DNA of 64,000 nucleotides from Arthrobacter sp. zg-Y820 (GTDB lineage: Bacteria > Actinomycetota > Actinomycetes > Actinomycetales > Micrococcaceae), in the NCBI RefSeq assembly GCF_030142155.1, contig NZ_CP126247.1:682001-746000 (forward strand), read 5' to 3'. Below the pieces are notes generated by a model. It saw only the letters and a list, made by a program, of their open reading frames with translations. It made no database searches and was not told where the DNA came from. Both the position numbers and the translations under genes were made by a program. This document shows positions 53,466 through 61,941 of this stretch, piece after piece (position 1 is the first letter of the stretch; every line of letters begins with the position of its first letter).

Positions 53466-54560
53466 ATGCCCAGATCCAAACAGCGACGCACGATCGTGGG
53501 GATCCTCGCGGCCTCAGCGGTGCTGGCCTGCGGGCTGATCGCCGCGCCCTGGGCGCCGCGGTTGTCGACCGAGGTCTCCGGGGACGCCGCCCTGGCCGCG
53601 GCAGTGCGGCCGCTGCTGAAGAATTCCGCGGACAAGGTCAGCGTGGCCTACCTCGACGGCGGCTCCGTCCGGTTTGTCGGGTTCGGCGCCGATGACCGGA
53701 CCGAATTCGAGATTGGCTCGGTGTCGAAGACGTTCACCGCTGCCCTGCTGGCGGACGCCGTCGAGCGCGGCGAGGTGACGCTGGAGACCACCGTCGCCGA
53801 CATCCTCGGGGAGGACCTGATCGATCCCGACGCCGAGATCGGCACGGTCACACTCGCCGAGCTGGCCAGCCACCGCTCCGGGCTGCCCCGCGTCGGAACG
53901 GATCCCGCCTCGATCTTCTCCCTCTTTGCCGGATCTCTCCTGCACCGGGATCCCTATGCCGCCTCACCCGCCGAGGTCCTGGAGCGGGCACAGGCTGAAT
54001 CGGTGGGCGGCCGGGGCAGCGTGAGCTATTCCAACCTGGGATATGCCTTTCTCGGGCAACTGCTGGCGACGGCCGCGGGGACGGACTATGCCGACCTGGT
54101 GCAGCAGCGAATCGTGGAGCCGTTGGGACTGCACGACACCTACACTCCGGTCACCGCCGACAACCTGCGCCCCGGTGCTCCGACGGGCAGGGGAGCCGGC
54201 GGGCTGGGGCAGGGGGCCTGGACCGGAAACGGCACCGCTCCGGCCGGCGGAATCCGCTCCACCGCCGCGGACATGACCACCTATGTGCAGGGGCTGCTGG
54301 CCTCCACGGCTCCGGGCAGCGCGGCGCTGGACCCGGTCTGGGACACCGGCGACGACGGCGAACAGGTGGGCCTGGCATGGTTCACCCAGGTCTCGGAGGC
54401 CTCGCCGGCCCGGTCCGCGACGTGGCACAACGGTCAAACCGGCGGGTACGCCGCGATGGTGGCGATGGACCGCGACGCCGGCCGGGCAGTGATCATTCTG
54501 TCCAATGTGGCAGCCGGTCAGGAAGAAGCCGCACTGACGCTGCTGAAGGAGGGCATCTGA
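53466..54560 (+). CDS. Membrane-anchored serine hydrolase, class C beta-lactamase/esterase family
   Basis: 364 residues. An N-terminal signal anchor (TIVGILAASAVLACGLIAAPW), then the penicillin-binding fold: Ser85-Val-Ser-Lys88 (SxxK), Tyr188-Ser-Asn190 (YxN) and His321-Asn-Gly323 (replacing KTG). Those are the residues of class C beta-lactamases, DD-peptidases and EstB-like esterases. Outside the cell. Substrate unknown. Stop overlaps the next start (TGATG). Confidence 0.88.
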   Translation: MPRSKQRRTIVGILAASAVLACGLIAAPWAPRLSTEVSGDAALAAAVRPLLKNSADKVSVAYLDGGSVRFVGFGADDRTEFEIGSVSKTFTAALLADAVERGEVTLETTVADILGEDLIDPDAEIGTVTLAELASHRSGLPRVGTDPASIFSLFAGSLLHRDPYAASPAEVLERAQAESVGGRGSVSYSNLGYAFLGQLLATAAGTDYADLVQQRIVEPLGLHDTYTPVTADNLRPGAPTGRGAGGLGQGAWTGNGTAPAGGIRSTAADMTTYVQGLLASTAPGSAALDPVWDTGDDGEQVGLAWFTQVSEASPARSATWHNGQTGGYAAMVAMDRDAGRAVIILSNVAAGQEEAALTLLKEGI

Positions 54561-55114
54561 TGGCTCTCACCCTCGTGGCGTGGATGGTCTCCGGCTTCTT
54601 GGCCTTCTCCTGCCTTTCCCTGGCCTATTCCGCCTGGAAGCAGGAGGCTTGGCTGTCCGGACGCAGCCGGATGTCCCTGCTGGTCGGATTGTTGGAAGCC
54701 GCAACCATCGCGGGCATTGTCCGCCTTGTGACGCAGTGGAGCACGGGGACGGTGGTGGTATGGGTGGTGGCCGTGGCAGCACTGGCGGCAGCCGTTGCCG
54801 GACTGATCATTCGCTGGCATGACCTGCCTGTGCGGTCCCGGTCCGCGGAGATCGCCGCTCCGAAGGCATACCCGGAAAGTACCGGGGTGCCAGTGCAGGA
54901 GGATGCAGGGGCGCCAGAGCCGAACCCGGAGGCATACCCGGAAAGTGCCGGGGTGCCAACGGAGTCCGGCCGAACCGCGACGGCGACTGTTCTCCGGTCC
55001 AAGTCGCGGAAGGCGTCGCGGAAGAAACCGAAGAAGGAACCGGGCAGGGCAACAGTGGCCGGACACGCCTGCCTTCTTGCCGCCGTCGTCGGCTTGTCCT
55101 TTGTCATCGGCTAG
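54560..55114 (+). CDS. Membrane protein of hydrolase cassette
   Basis: 184 residues from ATG 54560 (overlaps the hydrolase stop). Three N-terminal membrane segments, then a charged region holding a repeated AYPEST/SAGVP motif (two copies), a basic Lys-rich segment, and a C-terminal hydrophobic helix (AGHACLLAAVVGLSFVIG). No family recognised. Possibly helps the hydrolase at the membrane. Confidence 0.7.
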   Translation: MALTLVAWMVSGFLAFSCLSLAYSAWKQEAWLSGRSRMSLLVGLLEAATIAGIVRLVTQWSTGTVVVWVVAVAALAAAVAGLIIRWHDLPVRSRSAEIAAPKAYPESTGVPVQEDAGAPEPNPEAYPESAGVPTESGRTATATVLRSKSRKASRKKPKKEPGRATVAGHACLLAAVVGLSFVIG

Positions 55115-55148
55115 CTGGCCGCCCCTCCCTCGCCACCCCGCCCCTCGC

Positions 55149-55204
55149 CGAGATGGCAGAAAGTGCACGTCTCAGGGCTGAGAAGAGCACTTACTGCCAT
55201 CTCG
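55149..55204. repeat. 56-bp palindrome (element B), relative of element A
   Basis: Arms CGAGATGGCAGAAAGTGC and GCACTTACTGCCATCTCG (one mismatch) around an inner GTCTCAG-GG-CTGAGAA stem. Core GGCAGAAAGTGC and the CTCAG/CTGAG centre match element A at 52811-52872. With element A it brackets the ArsR/hydrolase/membrane-protein genes. Confidence 0.9.
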
Positions 55205-55221
55205 CGGGGAAGGGGGAGGAG

Positions 55222-56238
55222 TTAGCCCGCGACTGCGTCGGCCGCCGCGGTCTCGGACGGCGAAGTACGGACCGCGGCGGTCATCTCGCGCAGGAAGCGG
55301 ACGGCGGCGAGGTCGTCCTCGGCACCGCCGCCCTCGTGCCCGTTGAACGGCCACGCCGTGATCTGCTTCGGCCCGGAATAGGCGTTGTACGCGGCATACA
55401 CGGTGGACGGGGGAGTGACGGGATCCATGAGCCCGGCCGTGAACAGAGCCGGTATGTTGGCCTGCGCGGCAAAGTTCACGCCGTCGAAGTAGCGCAGGGT
55501 CTGCTGTGCCCGCTCGGCCTCGGTGCGGTGGACGGACAGGAAGTCGCGGATCTCCCGGTACGGATAGGCATCGGTGATCTGCAGGGCGCGCGGAAAATCG
55601 GCCAGGAACGGCACGCGCGCGACGACGGCGCGCAGGCCCGGACAGAGCGCGGCGGTGGCCAGCGCAACGGCGCCGCCCTGGCTCATGCCGGTGACCGCCA
55701 CCCGGCCCGGATCCACCGCCGACAGCTCGCGCGCCGCCTGCACGGCCCGCACGGCGTCGGTGAACAGCCGGCGGTAATAGTAGGTCTGCGGATCCAGGAT
55801 GCCCCGGGTCATCACGCCGGGAACCTGCGGTCCTGCGCTGCCGGCGCCGTCCGCCGTCGCTCCCTTGCTCCAGGACGCGCCCTGCCCGCGGGTGTCCATG
55901 TGCAGGTGCGCGAAACCGGACCCCGCCAGGAGCAGGTTCTCGTGCGGCTCGCCGCGCCCGCCGCCGTACCCGACGTATTCCACCACGCACGGCAGCGGCT
56001 CGGCGGCGCCGTGCGGCACGCGCAGCCAGGCGTGCACCGGCTCCCCGTTCCAGCCGGCGAAGACGACGTCGTACACGTCCACCGCTTCCAGCACGGTGGG
56101 TTCGGCGGTGACGGTCAGGTTCAGGGGATGGGACTGCGCCTCGGCGAGGGTCTCGGTCCAGAACGAGCTGAAGTCGGCCGGACAGGTCTGGGAGCTGGTG
56201 TAGGCCGCGAGCTGGTCGGCGGGCATGTCGGAATACAT
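55222..56238 (-). CDS. Acetyl xylan esterase / cephalosporin-C deacetylase family
   Basis: 338 residues. AXE1-type alpha/beta hydrolase: LPCVVEYVGYGGGRGEP, HMDTRGQGASWSKG, nucleophile elbow GMSQGGAVALA, catalytic Asp in GLMDPVTPPST and His in FNGHEGGG. Removes acetyl groups from xylo-oligosaccharides and some other esters. Cytosolic (no signal). Lies ten bases after the GH3 gene, at the end of the transporter operon, fitting a role in acetylated oligosaccharide use. Confidence 0.9.
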   Translation of the reverse strand: MYSDMPADQLAAYTSSQTCPADFSSFWTETLAEAQSHPLNLTVTAEPTVLEAVDVYDVVFAGWNGEPVHAWLRVPHGAAEPLPCVVEYVGYGGGRGEPHENLLLAGSGFAHLHMDTRGQGASWSKGATADGAGSAGPQVPGVMTRGILDPQTYYYRRLFTDAVRAVQAARELSAVDPGRVAVTGMSQGGAVALATAALCPGLRAVVARVPFLADFPRALQITDAYPYREIRDFLSVHRTEAERAQQTLRYFDGVNFAAQANIPALFTAGLMDPVTPPSTVYAAYNAYSGPKQITAWPFNGHEGGGAEDDLAAVRFLREMTAAVRTSPSETAAADAVAG

Positions 56239-56247
56239 GCAGAAATC

Positions 56248-58707
56248 CTAGCCGTTGAGGCTGGCCTCACAGACTTCGATGCCGCAGTGCAGCCGCCGGC
56301 TGGAATCCACCGTCCGCTGAGCACCGGTCAGCTCCACCTCCTGTCGGAGCCGAATATCAGCGCTCGATGCCCCGAATTGCAGCTCCAGCACACCGGCTTC
56401 CACGATCCGGGCGCCGCCGCGTCCGGTGAAGGCGGCGAGGTCCGCCGGCACCGTGAAGCCAACCCGGGCAGCGGCTCCGGCCGCCAGCGGCACCCGGACG
56501 TAACCGATCAGCCGCTGCACCGGCCGGACCACCGAGGCCACCGGATCGTGCAGGTACAGCTGGACGATCTCCGCGCCGTCGCACCCGCCGGTATTGGTGA
56601 CCGTGAGGCTGACTCGGGTTTCCCCATCCACCGGGAACTGCTGCGGCCCGTCCAGGACCAGGTCGCTGAACTCAAAGCTGGTGTAGCTCAGGCCGTGCCC
56701 AAAGGCGAAGGCGGGGGTGGGGTCGATGTTGGAGACCTCGCTCGCCTGTCCCAGCGGCGCGGTCAGATAGGTTGCCGGCTGCGCGCCTGGGGAGGCCGGA
56801 TCGCTGACCGGCAGCCGGCCGCTGGGGTTGGTCCGCCCGCTGAGCACGCCGGCCAGCGCAGGCCCGCCCTCTTCGCCCGGGAAAAACGCCTGCACGACGG
56901 CGGCGGCGCGGCCGGGCGCGCTGCCCAGGGCATACGGACGGCCGGTCAGCAGGGCCAGGACCACCGGGGTGCCGGCCTCCAACAGCTGATCCAGCAGCTG
57001 CTGCTGCACGCCCGGAAGCACCAGGGACTCCACGTCGCAGCCCTCGCCGCTGGTGCCGCGGCCGAAGAGTCCGGCGCGGTCGCCCAGGACGGCAATGACG
57101 ACGTCGGCTTCCGCGGCTGCGCCCAGCGCCGCACCGAAACCGTCGGTGTCCGAGCCGTCAATGCTGCAGCCGGGCACCACGGTCACGATGCTGCCGGGGA
57201 ATTCCCGCCGCACGGACTCGGCCACCGTGGGCAGGGCGATGCCGGTGTCGATGTCCGGATGCTGGCTGCCCACATGCGCGGGGAAGGAATAGCAGCCCAG
57301 GAAAGCCATCGGGTTGTCAGCGTTGGGCCCGATCAGCGCGATCCGCTGCGGAGCCTGCAGCGGCAGGATGCCGTTGTTCGCAGTCAGGATGATGGCTTGT
57401 TCAGCCACCTCCGCCGCCAGCCGGCGGTTGGCGTCCGGATCCAGGAAGACGGTGCCGCGCAGCGCGTCGGCGGTGCCGGGGCCAGTGCCGGGAACGCTGC
57501 CCGCGCCGTCGGCCGCAACGCTGCCTGCGCCGTCGGCCGCACTGCTGCCCGCGTCGTCGGCCGCCTCCAGTGAACCCGCCAGTGCCCCCGGAACCGGAGT
57601 CCAGTCCGCGTCCAGCAGCCCGAGCTCGATTTTCTGAACCAGCACGCGGCGCAGCGCACGGTCGATGACGGCGGAATCCAGCCGCCCGGACTCCACCTCC
57701 TCGATGAGGTGGTCGCCGAACGCGTTGACGGTGGGAAGTTCCACGTCCACGCCGGCGGTGAGGGCAGCGGAGGCGGCCTCGCCCAGGGTCCCGGCGACGC
57801 GGTGCAGATCCTTGAGGAAGGCGATCCCGAAGTAGTCAGCCACCACGGTGCCGGTAAAGCCCCAGGTGTCGCGCAGCAGCTTGGTCAGCAGGTCGGCGTC
57901 CGCGGCGGACGGGATGCCGTCGGCGTCGGTGTAGGCATGCATGACGGAGCGGACCCCGGAGTCCCGCACCGCCATCTCGAAGGGAGCGAGCACGACGTCG
58001 GCGAACTCCCGCGGACCAATGGACACCGGCGCGAGGTTCCGGCCGGCGCGGGAGGCGGAATAGCCGGCAAAGTGCTTCAGGGTGGCCACGATGCCCGCGC
58101 CCTCCAGGCCCTGGATGTAGGCGGTGGCAATGGTGCCGATCAGGTACGGATCCTCGCCGATGGTTTCCTCCACCCGGCCCCACCGCGCGTCGCGCACCAC
58201 GTCAAGAACCGGGGCCAGGCCCTGGTGAATGCCCACCGAACGCATGTCGGTGCCGATCGCGGCGGCCATCCGCCGGATCAGCTCGGGGTTGAAGGTGGCG
58301 CCCCAGGACAGCGGCACGGGATAGGCGGTGGCGCCCCAGGCGGCAAACCCCGCCAAGCATTCCTCATGAGCCACGGCCGGGATGCCGAACCGGTTTGCTG
58401 CAACGATGCGCTGCTGCGTGCGCATCAGCGACAGGGCGCCGACGGCGGCATCCACCGGTTTGGTGCCGAAGGGCCGGGTCAGCTGGCCCAGCCCGTGCGG
58501 CAGCAGCGCCTCCAGGTCCACGGCGGTGTTCTGGTCATGCTGGTGCGGGGCCACTTCGCCGCCCTCGCTGGAGACGCCCACCCAGACCCCGAACAACTGG
58601 GCGGCTTTTTCCCGCAGGGTCATTTCCCCGATCAGGGCTTCAACGCGCTCGGCGGCGGACAGGGAGGAATCGCGCCAGCGGGCGCGTTCAATAGTTGCAT
58701 CGGTCAT
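56248..58707 (-). CDS. Glycoside hydrolase family 3 (beta-xylosidase/beta-glucosidase)
   Basis: 819 residues. GH3 N-terminal barrel with APVLDVVRDARWGRVEET, TLKHFAGY, and nucleophile Asp in TVVADYFGI (where SDW is usual); C-terminal domain with IALIGPNADNP and GLFGRGTSGEGCDVESL (acid/base Glu region); fibronectin III-like end. Cytosolic. An insert of three 24-bp repeats lies between the domains. Co-transcribed with a sugar importer and an acetyl xylan esterase; with xylAB nearby a beta-xylosidase role is favoured, though specificity within GH3 is not readable. Confidence 0.9.
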   Translation of the reverse strand: MTDATIERARWRDSSLSAAERVEALIGEMTLREKAAQLFGVWVGVSSEGGEVAPHQHDQNTAVDLEALLPHGLGQLTRPFGTKPVDAAVGALSLMRTQQRIVAANRFGIPAVAHEECLAGFAAWGATAYPVPLSWGATFNPELIRRMAAAIGTDMRSVGIHQGLAPVLDVVRDARWGRVEETIGEDPYLIGTIATAYIQGLEGAGIVATLKHFAGYSASRAGRNLAPVSIGPREFADVVLAPFEMAVRDSGVRSVMHAYTDADGIPSAADADLLTKLLRDTWGFTGTVVADYFGIAFLKDLHRVAGTLGEAASAALTAGVDVELPTVNAFGDHLIEEVESGRLDSAVIDRALRRVLVQKIELGLLDADWTPVPGALAGSLEAADDAGSSAADGAGSVAADGAGSVPGTGPGTADALRGTVFLDPDANRRLAAEVAEQAIILTANNGILPLQAPQRIALIGPNADNPMAFLGCYSFPAHVGSQHPDIDTGIALPTVAESVRREFPGSIVTVVPGCSIDGSDTDGFGAALGAAAEADVVIAVLGDRAGLFGRGTSGEGCDVESLVLPGVQQQLLDQLLEAGTPVVLALLTGRPYALGSAPGRAAAVVQAFFPGEEGGPALAGVLSGRTNPSGRLPVSDPASPGAQPATYLTAPLGQASEVSNIDPTPAFAFGHGLSYTSFEFSDLVLDGPQQFPVDGETRVSLTVTNTGGCDGAEIVQLYLHDPVASVVRPVQRLIGYVRVPLAAGAAARVGFTVPADLAAFTGRGGARIVEAGVLELQFGASSADIRLRQEVELTGAQRTVDSSRRLHCGIEVCEASLNG
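57493..57564. repeat. Three tandem 24-bp repeats in the GH3 gene
   Basis: Units at 57493-57516, 57517-57540 and 57541-57564, two nearly identical (one base different), the third with three changes. They code eight-residue repeats rich in Ala, Asp, Gly and Ser, in the linker before the C-terminal GH3 domain. In-frame copy number change would alter linker length. Confidence 0.85.
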
Positions 58708-59525
58708 TATTTTCCTCCGACCCCCATGAGGCCTTGGACAAGTGCGCGGCGCGCAAAGAGGTACACGAGCAGGACGGGAATCATGGAGACGGTCACGGCG
58801 GCCAGGATCCCCGGTACGTTCACGCCGTACTGGGTTTGGAAATTGAACAGCCCGAGGGTGACCACCCGGGAGGATTCGGACTGGGTCAGGATCAGCGGCA
58901 GCAGGAATCCGTTCCAGCCCTGCAGGGCGGAGAACACCGCAATGGTGGAGAGTCCGCCCTTGGACAGGGGCAGCACCAGCCGCAGGAAGGTCCGGGTGGG
59001 GCTGGCGCCGTCCACGGACATCGCCTCGTAGAGTTCCGGGGTGATGTCGCGCATGGTGCCGGTCAGGATGAGGGTGCAGATGGGCAGGGCAAACGCCGCA
59101 GTGGGCAGGATGATGCCCAGCAGGGTGTCATACAGTCCCGCGGTGTTGATCAGATAGAACATCGGCACGATCACGGCCTGGACCGGGATGGCCAGCCCGA
59201 GCAGGAAAAAGCGGAACACCAGCGTGGTGGCGCGGCCCTGGCTGCGCACAATGGCGTAGGCCAGCGGCGGCACCACCAGCAGCACAATCGCAACCACGCC
59301 GCCGGTGACGATGAAGGTATTCAGGAAATAGCCGCCGAAGCCGCTCCGGAACACCTCCAGATAGTTCTCGAAGGTCAGGTTCGTGGGCAGCGAGAGCGGG
59401 CCGTTGGCACTGAAATCCGCGCGGCTCTGCACACTGGCGGCGATCATCACGTACAGCGGCAGCGCCACGATCACCAGCCAGAGCGCGGCGGCGGCACCGG
59501 CAATGTAGTTGGGGCGGGTACGCAT
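58707..59525 (-). CDS. Sugar ABC transporter permease, MalG type
   Basis: 272 residues, six membrane segments, with EAMSVDGASPTRTFLRLVLPLSKGG as the coupling loop (EAA motif). Stop overlaps the GH3 start (TAATG). Second permease of an oligosaccharide importer. Confidence 0.92.
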   Translation of the reverse strand: MRTRPNYIAGAAAALWLVIVALPLYVMIAASVQSRADFSANGPLSLPTNLTFENYLEVFRSGFGGYFLNTFIVTGGVVAIVLLVVPPLAYAIVRSQGRATTLVFRFFLLGLAIPVQAVIVPMFYLINTAGLYDTLLGIILPTAAFALPICTLILTGTMRDITPELYEAMSVDGASPTRTFLRLVLPLSKGGLSTIAVFSALQGWNGFLLPLILTQSESSRVVTLGLFNFQTQYGVNVPGILAAVTVSMIPVLLVYLFARRALVQGLMGVGGK

Positions 59526-60473
59526 TCAGAGTCCTTCCATGGTGCTGCGCATTTTGTCGTAGCCGGAGACCTTGACCATGATCAGGGAGATGGCGGTGGC
59601 CACCACCACCAGGACCAGGGCCACGGCGGCGCCGACGCCGAAGTCGAAGCGGCGGAAGGCCTGTTCGTACATGTAAAAGGCCGTGATGGTGGTTTCCGTG
59701 CCGGGTCCGCCGTTGGTCAGGATGAGCACCGTTTCGAAGGTGGTCAGCCCGCCCACCACCATCAGGATCACCGAGGTGATGATGCTGTTGCGCATCTGCG
59801 GCAGGGTGATGCTGAAAAAGGCACGGATCCGGCCGGCGCCGTCCACTTCGGCGGCCTGGTACAGCACCGGCGGCACGGATTTGGCCGCACCCTGGTAGAT
59901 CAGGGTGTGGAACGGGGTGAACTGCCACATGCCCACAAAGATGATCACTCCGATGGCGCTCGCCTGGTGGCCGAACAGGTTTCCGTCACCGAACAGCCAG
60001 CGCAGCTGGGCGGGGATGCCGAAGTTCGGATCCAGCAGCGACCGCCAGAGGACGGAAATCGCGGCCGAAGACAGCAGCAGCGGCACAAAGTAGATGGCGC
60101 TGAGCACGGCCCGGTTGCGCTGTTTCCCCGCGGCCCAGACCCCCAGCAGGATGCTGACGGGGGTCTGGGTCAGGACGCCGAGCACAATGAACAGCAGGCT
60201 CAGCCACAGGCTTTGGAGCATCACCGAATCGCCGGCCAGCTCCTGCCAGTTCTCCAAACCCACGAACTTGGGTTCGCCGAGGCCGCGCCAGGAGCTGAAG
60301 GACAGCAGGACGACGGCGATCAGCGGCACCACGGCGAACAGTGCGAAGAAGAGCGTGGCGGGCAGGGTCCAGAGGAAGCCCGGACGGGTCTTGCGGTCCC
60401 GTCCACCCCGGGCCGGACGGGTCGATGCTGAGTCCTTCGGCGGAGCGGACCGGGGTGGATTGAGAGTAGTCAT
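59526..60473 (-). CDS. Sugar ABC transporter permease, MalF type
   Basis: 315 residues. Pro/Ser/Arg-rich leader, six membrane segments, and EAA loop YQAAEVDGAGRIRAFFSITLPQM. Stop codon is directly next to the start of the MalG-type gene. No ATPase gene is in this operon, so a shared MsiK-like ATPase elsewhere must drive it, as usual for actinobacterial CUT1 importers. Confidence 0.92.
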   Translation of the reverse strand: MTTLNPPRSAPPKDSASTRPARGGRDRKTRPGFLWTLPATLFFALFAVVPLIAVVLLSFSSWRGLGEPKFVGLENWQELAGDSVMLQSLWLSLLFIVLGVLTQTPVSILLGVWAAGKQRNRAVLSAIYFVPLLLSSAAISVLWRSLLDPNFGIPAQLRWLFGDGNLFGHQASAIGVIIFVGMWQFTPFHTLIYQGAAKSVPPVLYQAAEVDGAGRIRAFFSITLPQMRNSIITSVILMVVGGLTTFETVLILTNGGPGTETTITAFYMYEQAFRRFDFGVGAAVALVLVVVATAISLIMVKVSGYDKMRSTMEGL

Positions 60474-60482
60474 GAGAAGGTC

Positions 60483-61790
60483 CTAGAGCCCCTGCATGGC
60501 GGCGATGAAGCCGTCTTCGTCAATGCGCCCGCTGAAGAAATCGGCAACGGCGCCGTGGATGGTCGGCGTGGCCGACGGCGTGTACTCCTGGTCCCAGGAG
60601 AGCTGGAAGTTCGGTGCGTTCTGCACCACCTCGTACTGGAAACGGGCGTAGTCCGGGTTGGTGGCCTCGTCCAGGAACTGCTCGGTGTTGGTGGTGGTGG
60701 GCAGGTTGCCGATGGCCACCTGTTCCTGCACGAATTCATCCGAGTACATCAGCTTGAGGAAATCGCGCACGGTGTCCGGATAGCGGGTGTCGGCCAGCAC
60801 CGAGTAGTAGTTGTTGGTGTTGCCGACCACGTTGGCCGGATCGCCCTTGCCGCCCTCGATCTCCGGGAACTCGCTGTAACCCAGGGAGTTGGCGGCGAAC
60901 TCCGGTGCCGCGTCGCGGTGGGTTGAATAGGCCCAGGAGCCCATCAGCTCGAAGCCGGCCTGTCCGCTGGACAGCAGGGAGGCCGAACCGCCGTCGGTGA
61001 ATTTCACTGACTGGTAGTTGCTTCCGAAGGCTCCGCTGTCCACCAGCTCCCTGAGCATGCCCAGGGCCTCGCGGCTTTCCTCGGACTCCCAGACGCTGGT
61101 GTCTCCGTTCAGGGCGGCTTCGAAGAGCTCGGGTCCGGCGACGCGGTCATAAACGTAGGAGAACCACATCTGGGTGGGCCATTCGTCAGCGCCGCCCAGG
61201 GCGATCGGGGTGACTCCCGCGGCCTTGAGCTGCTCCACGGCCGCCATCAGGTCATCCCAGGTGGCAGGGGGTTCGGTGATGCCGGCGGATGCCAGCACTT
61301 CCTCGTTGGAAAAGAGCATCACCGGCTGGGTGCCGCGCATCGGGATGCCGTAGACCTCATCCTCGACCGTTGCCGCCTCCAGCACGGTGGGAAGGAACCC
61401 TTCCCGGAGCTGCGGATCCTCCTCCATGAAATCGTTCAGCGGCATCAGCAGGCCTGCGTCCACGAAGTCGGTGATGGACCCGCCGCCCCAGTTGAAGAAC
61501 ACGTCCGGCGCGGAATCGGTGTCGATGACGGTCTGCAGCTTTTGCTGGTATTCGGCTCCGGGAATGGTGTCCAGGACAACCTTTACGTCGGACGTTTCAT
61601 TGAACTTGTCGACCATGGCCTGCTCAACGGTGTTGCCGGCGTCGCCGTACACCAGGACATGCACCTCATTTTCGGGGCGGTCGGAGGACGCCCCGGTGTC
61701 GCCGCCCGAACAGGCTGCGAGGGAAAGGCCCAGAACCAGCGCGCTGGTGGCAGCGGCGGCTGGGCGGAACCAGCTGGTGGTGTTCTTCAT
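60483..61790 (-). CDS. Sugar-binding lipoprotein of ABC transporter
   Basis: 435 residues. Lipoprotein signal ends VLGLSLAACSGG. Family 1 binding protein (VHVLVYGDAGNTVEQAMVDKF, DVFFNWGGGSITDFVDAGLL, GIPMRGTQPVMLFSNEEVL). First gene of the operon; the ligand is probably a xylo- or other beta-linked oligosaccharide, inferred from GH3 and esterase partners. Divergent from the LacI regulator. Confidence 0.92.
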   Translation of the reverse strand: MKNTTSWFRPAAAATSALVLGLSLAACSGGDTGASSDRPENEVHVLVYGDAGNTVEQAMVDKFNETSDVKVVLDTIPGAEYQQKLQTVIDTDSAPDVFFNWGGGSITDFVDAGLLMPLNDFMEEDPQLREGFLPTVLEAATVEDEVYGIPMRGTQPVMLFSNEEVLASAGITEPPATWDDLMAAVEQLKAAGVTPIALGGADEWPTQMWFSYVYDRVAGPELFEAALNGDTSVWESEESREALGMLRELVDSGAFGSNYQSVKFTDGGSASLLSSGQAGFELMGSWAYSTHRDAAPEFAANSLGYSEFPEIEGGKGDPANVVGNTNNYYSVLADTRYPDTVRDFLKLMYSDEFVQEQVAIGNLPTTTNTEQFLDEATNPDYARFQYEVVQNAPNFQLSWDQEYTPSATPTIHGAVADFFSGRIDEDGFIAAMQGL

Positions 61791-61817
61791 TGAACTGCTC
61801 CTCGTGAACGGCTGTTC

Positions 61818-61848
61818 CGAAAGTTTCGTAACAGTTGCCGAAAGTTAG
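61818..61848. promoter_or_regulatory. Candidate LacI-family operators
   Basis: CGAAAGTTTCG, a perfect 11-bp palindrome, at 61818-61828, and a second CGAAAGTTAGCG copy at 61839-61850, in the 151-base divergent region between the transporter operon and its LacI regulator. Odd-length CGAAA-N-TTTCG sites are known for xylan/cellobiose-type LacI repressors of actinobacteria. Confidence 0.7.
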
Positions 61849-61941
61849 CGGATGCCGATAGCTTAGGTGGGGAAGTTTGTGATCTGCAACACTTTTTTGG
61901 CAGAACTTCTCCGATTCCTACCGAGCACTCAGGAGAACGGC

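Noticed and set aside
55153..57573. Open frame of 806 codons on the plus strand, opposite the esterase and GH3 genes
   Set aside because: Antisense to two well-defined enzymes; composition of the translation (His/Gly/Arg/Gln-rich, no family motif) is that of a high-GC shadow frame.
58695..60431. 578-codon plus-strand frame over the sugar permeases
   Set aside because: Gln/His/Gly-rich shadow opposite two permeases with EAA loops.
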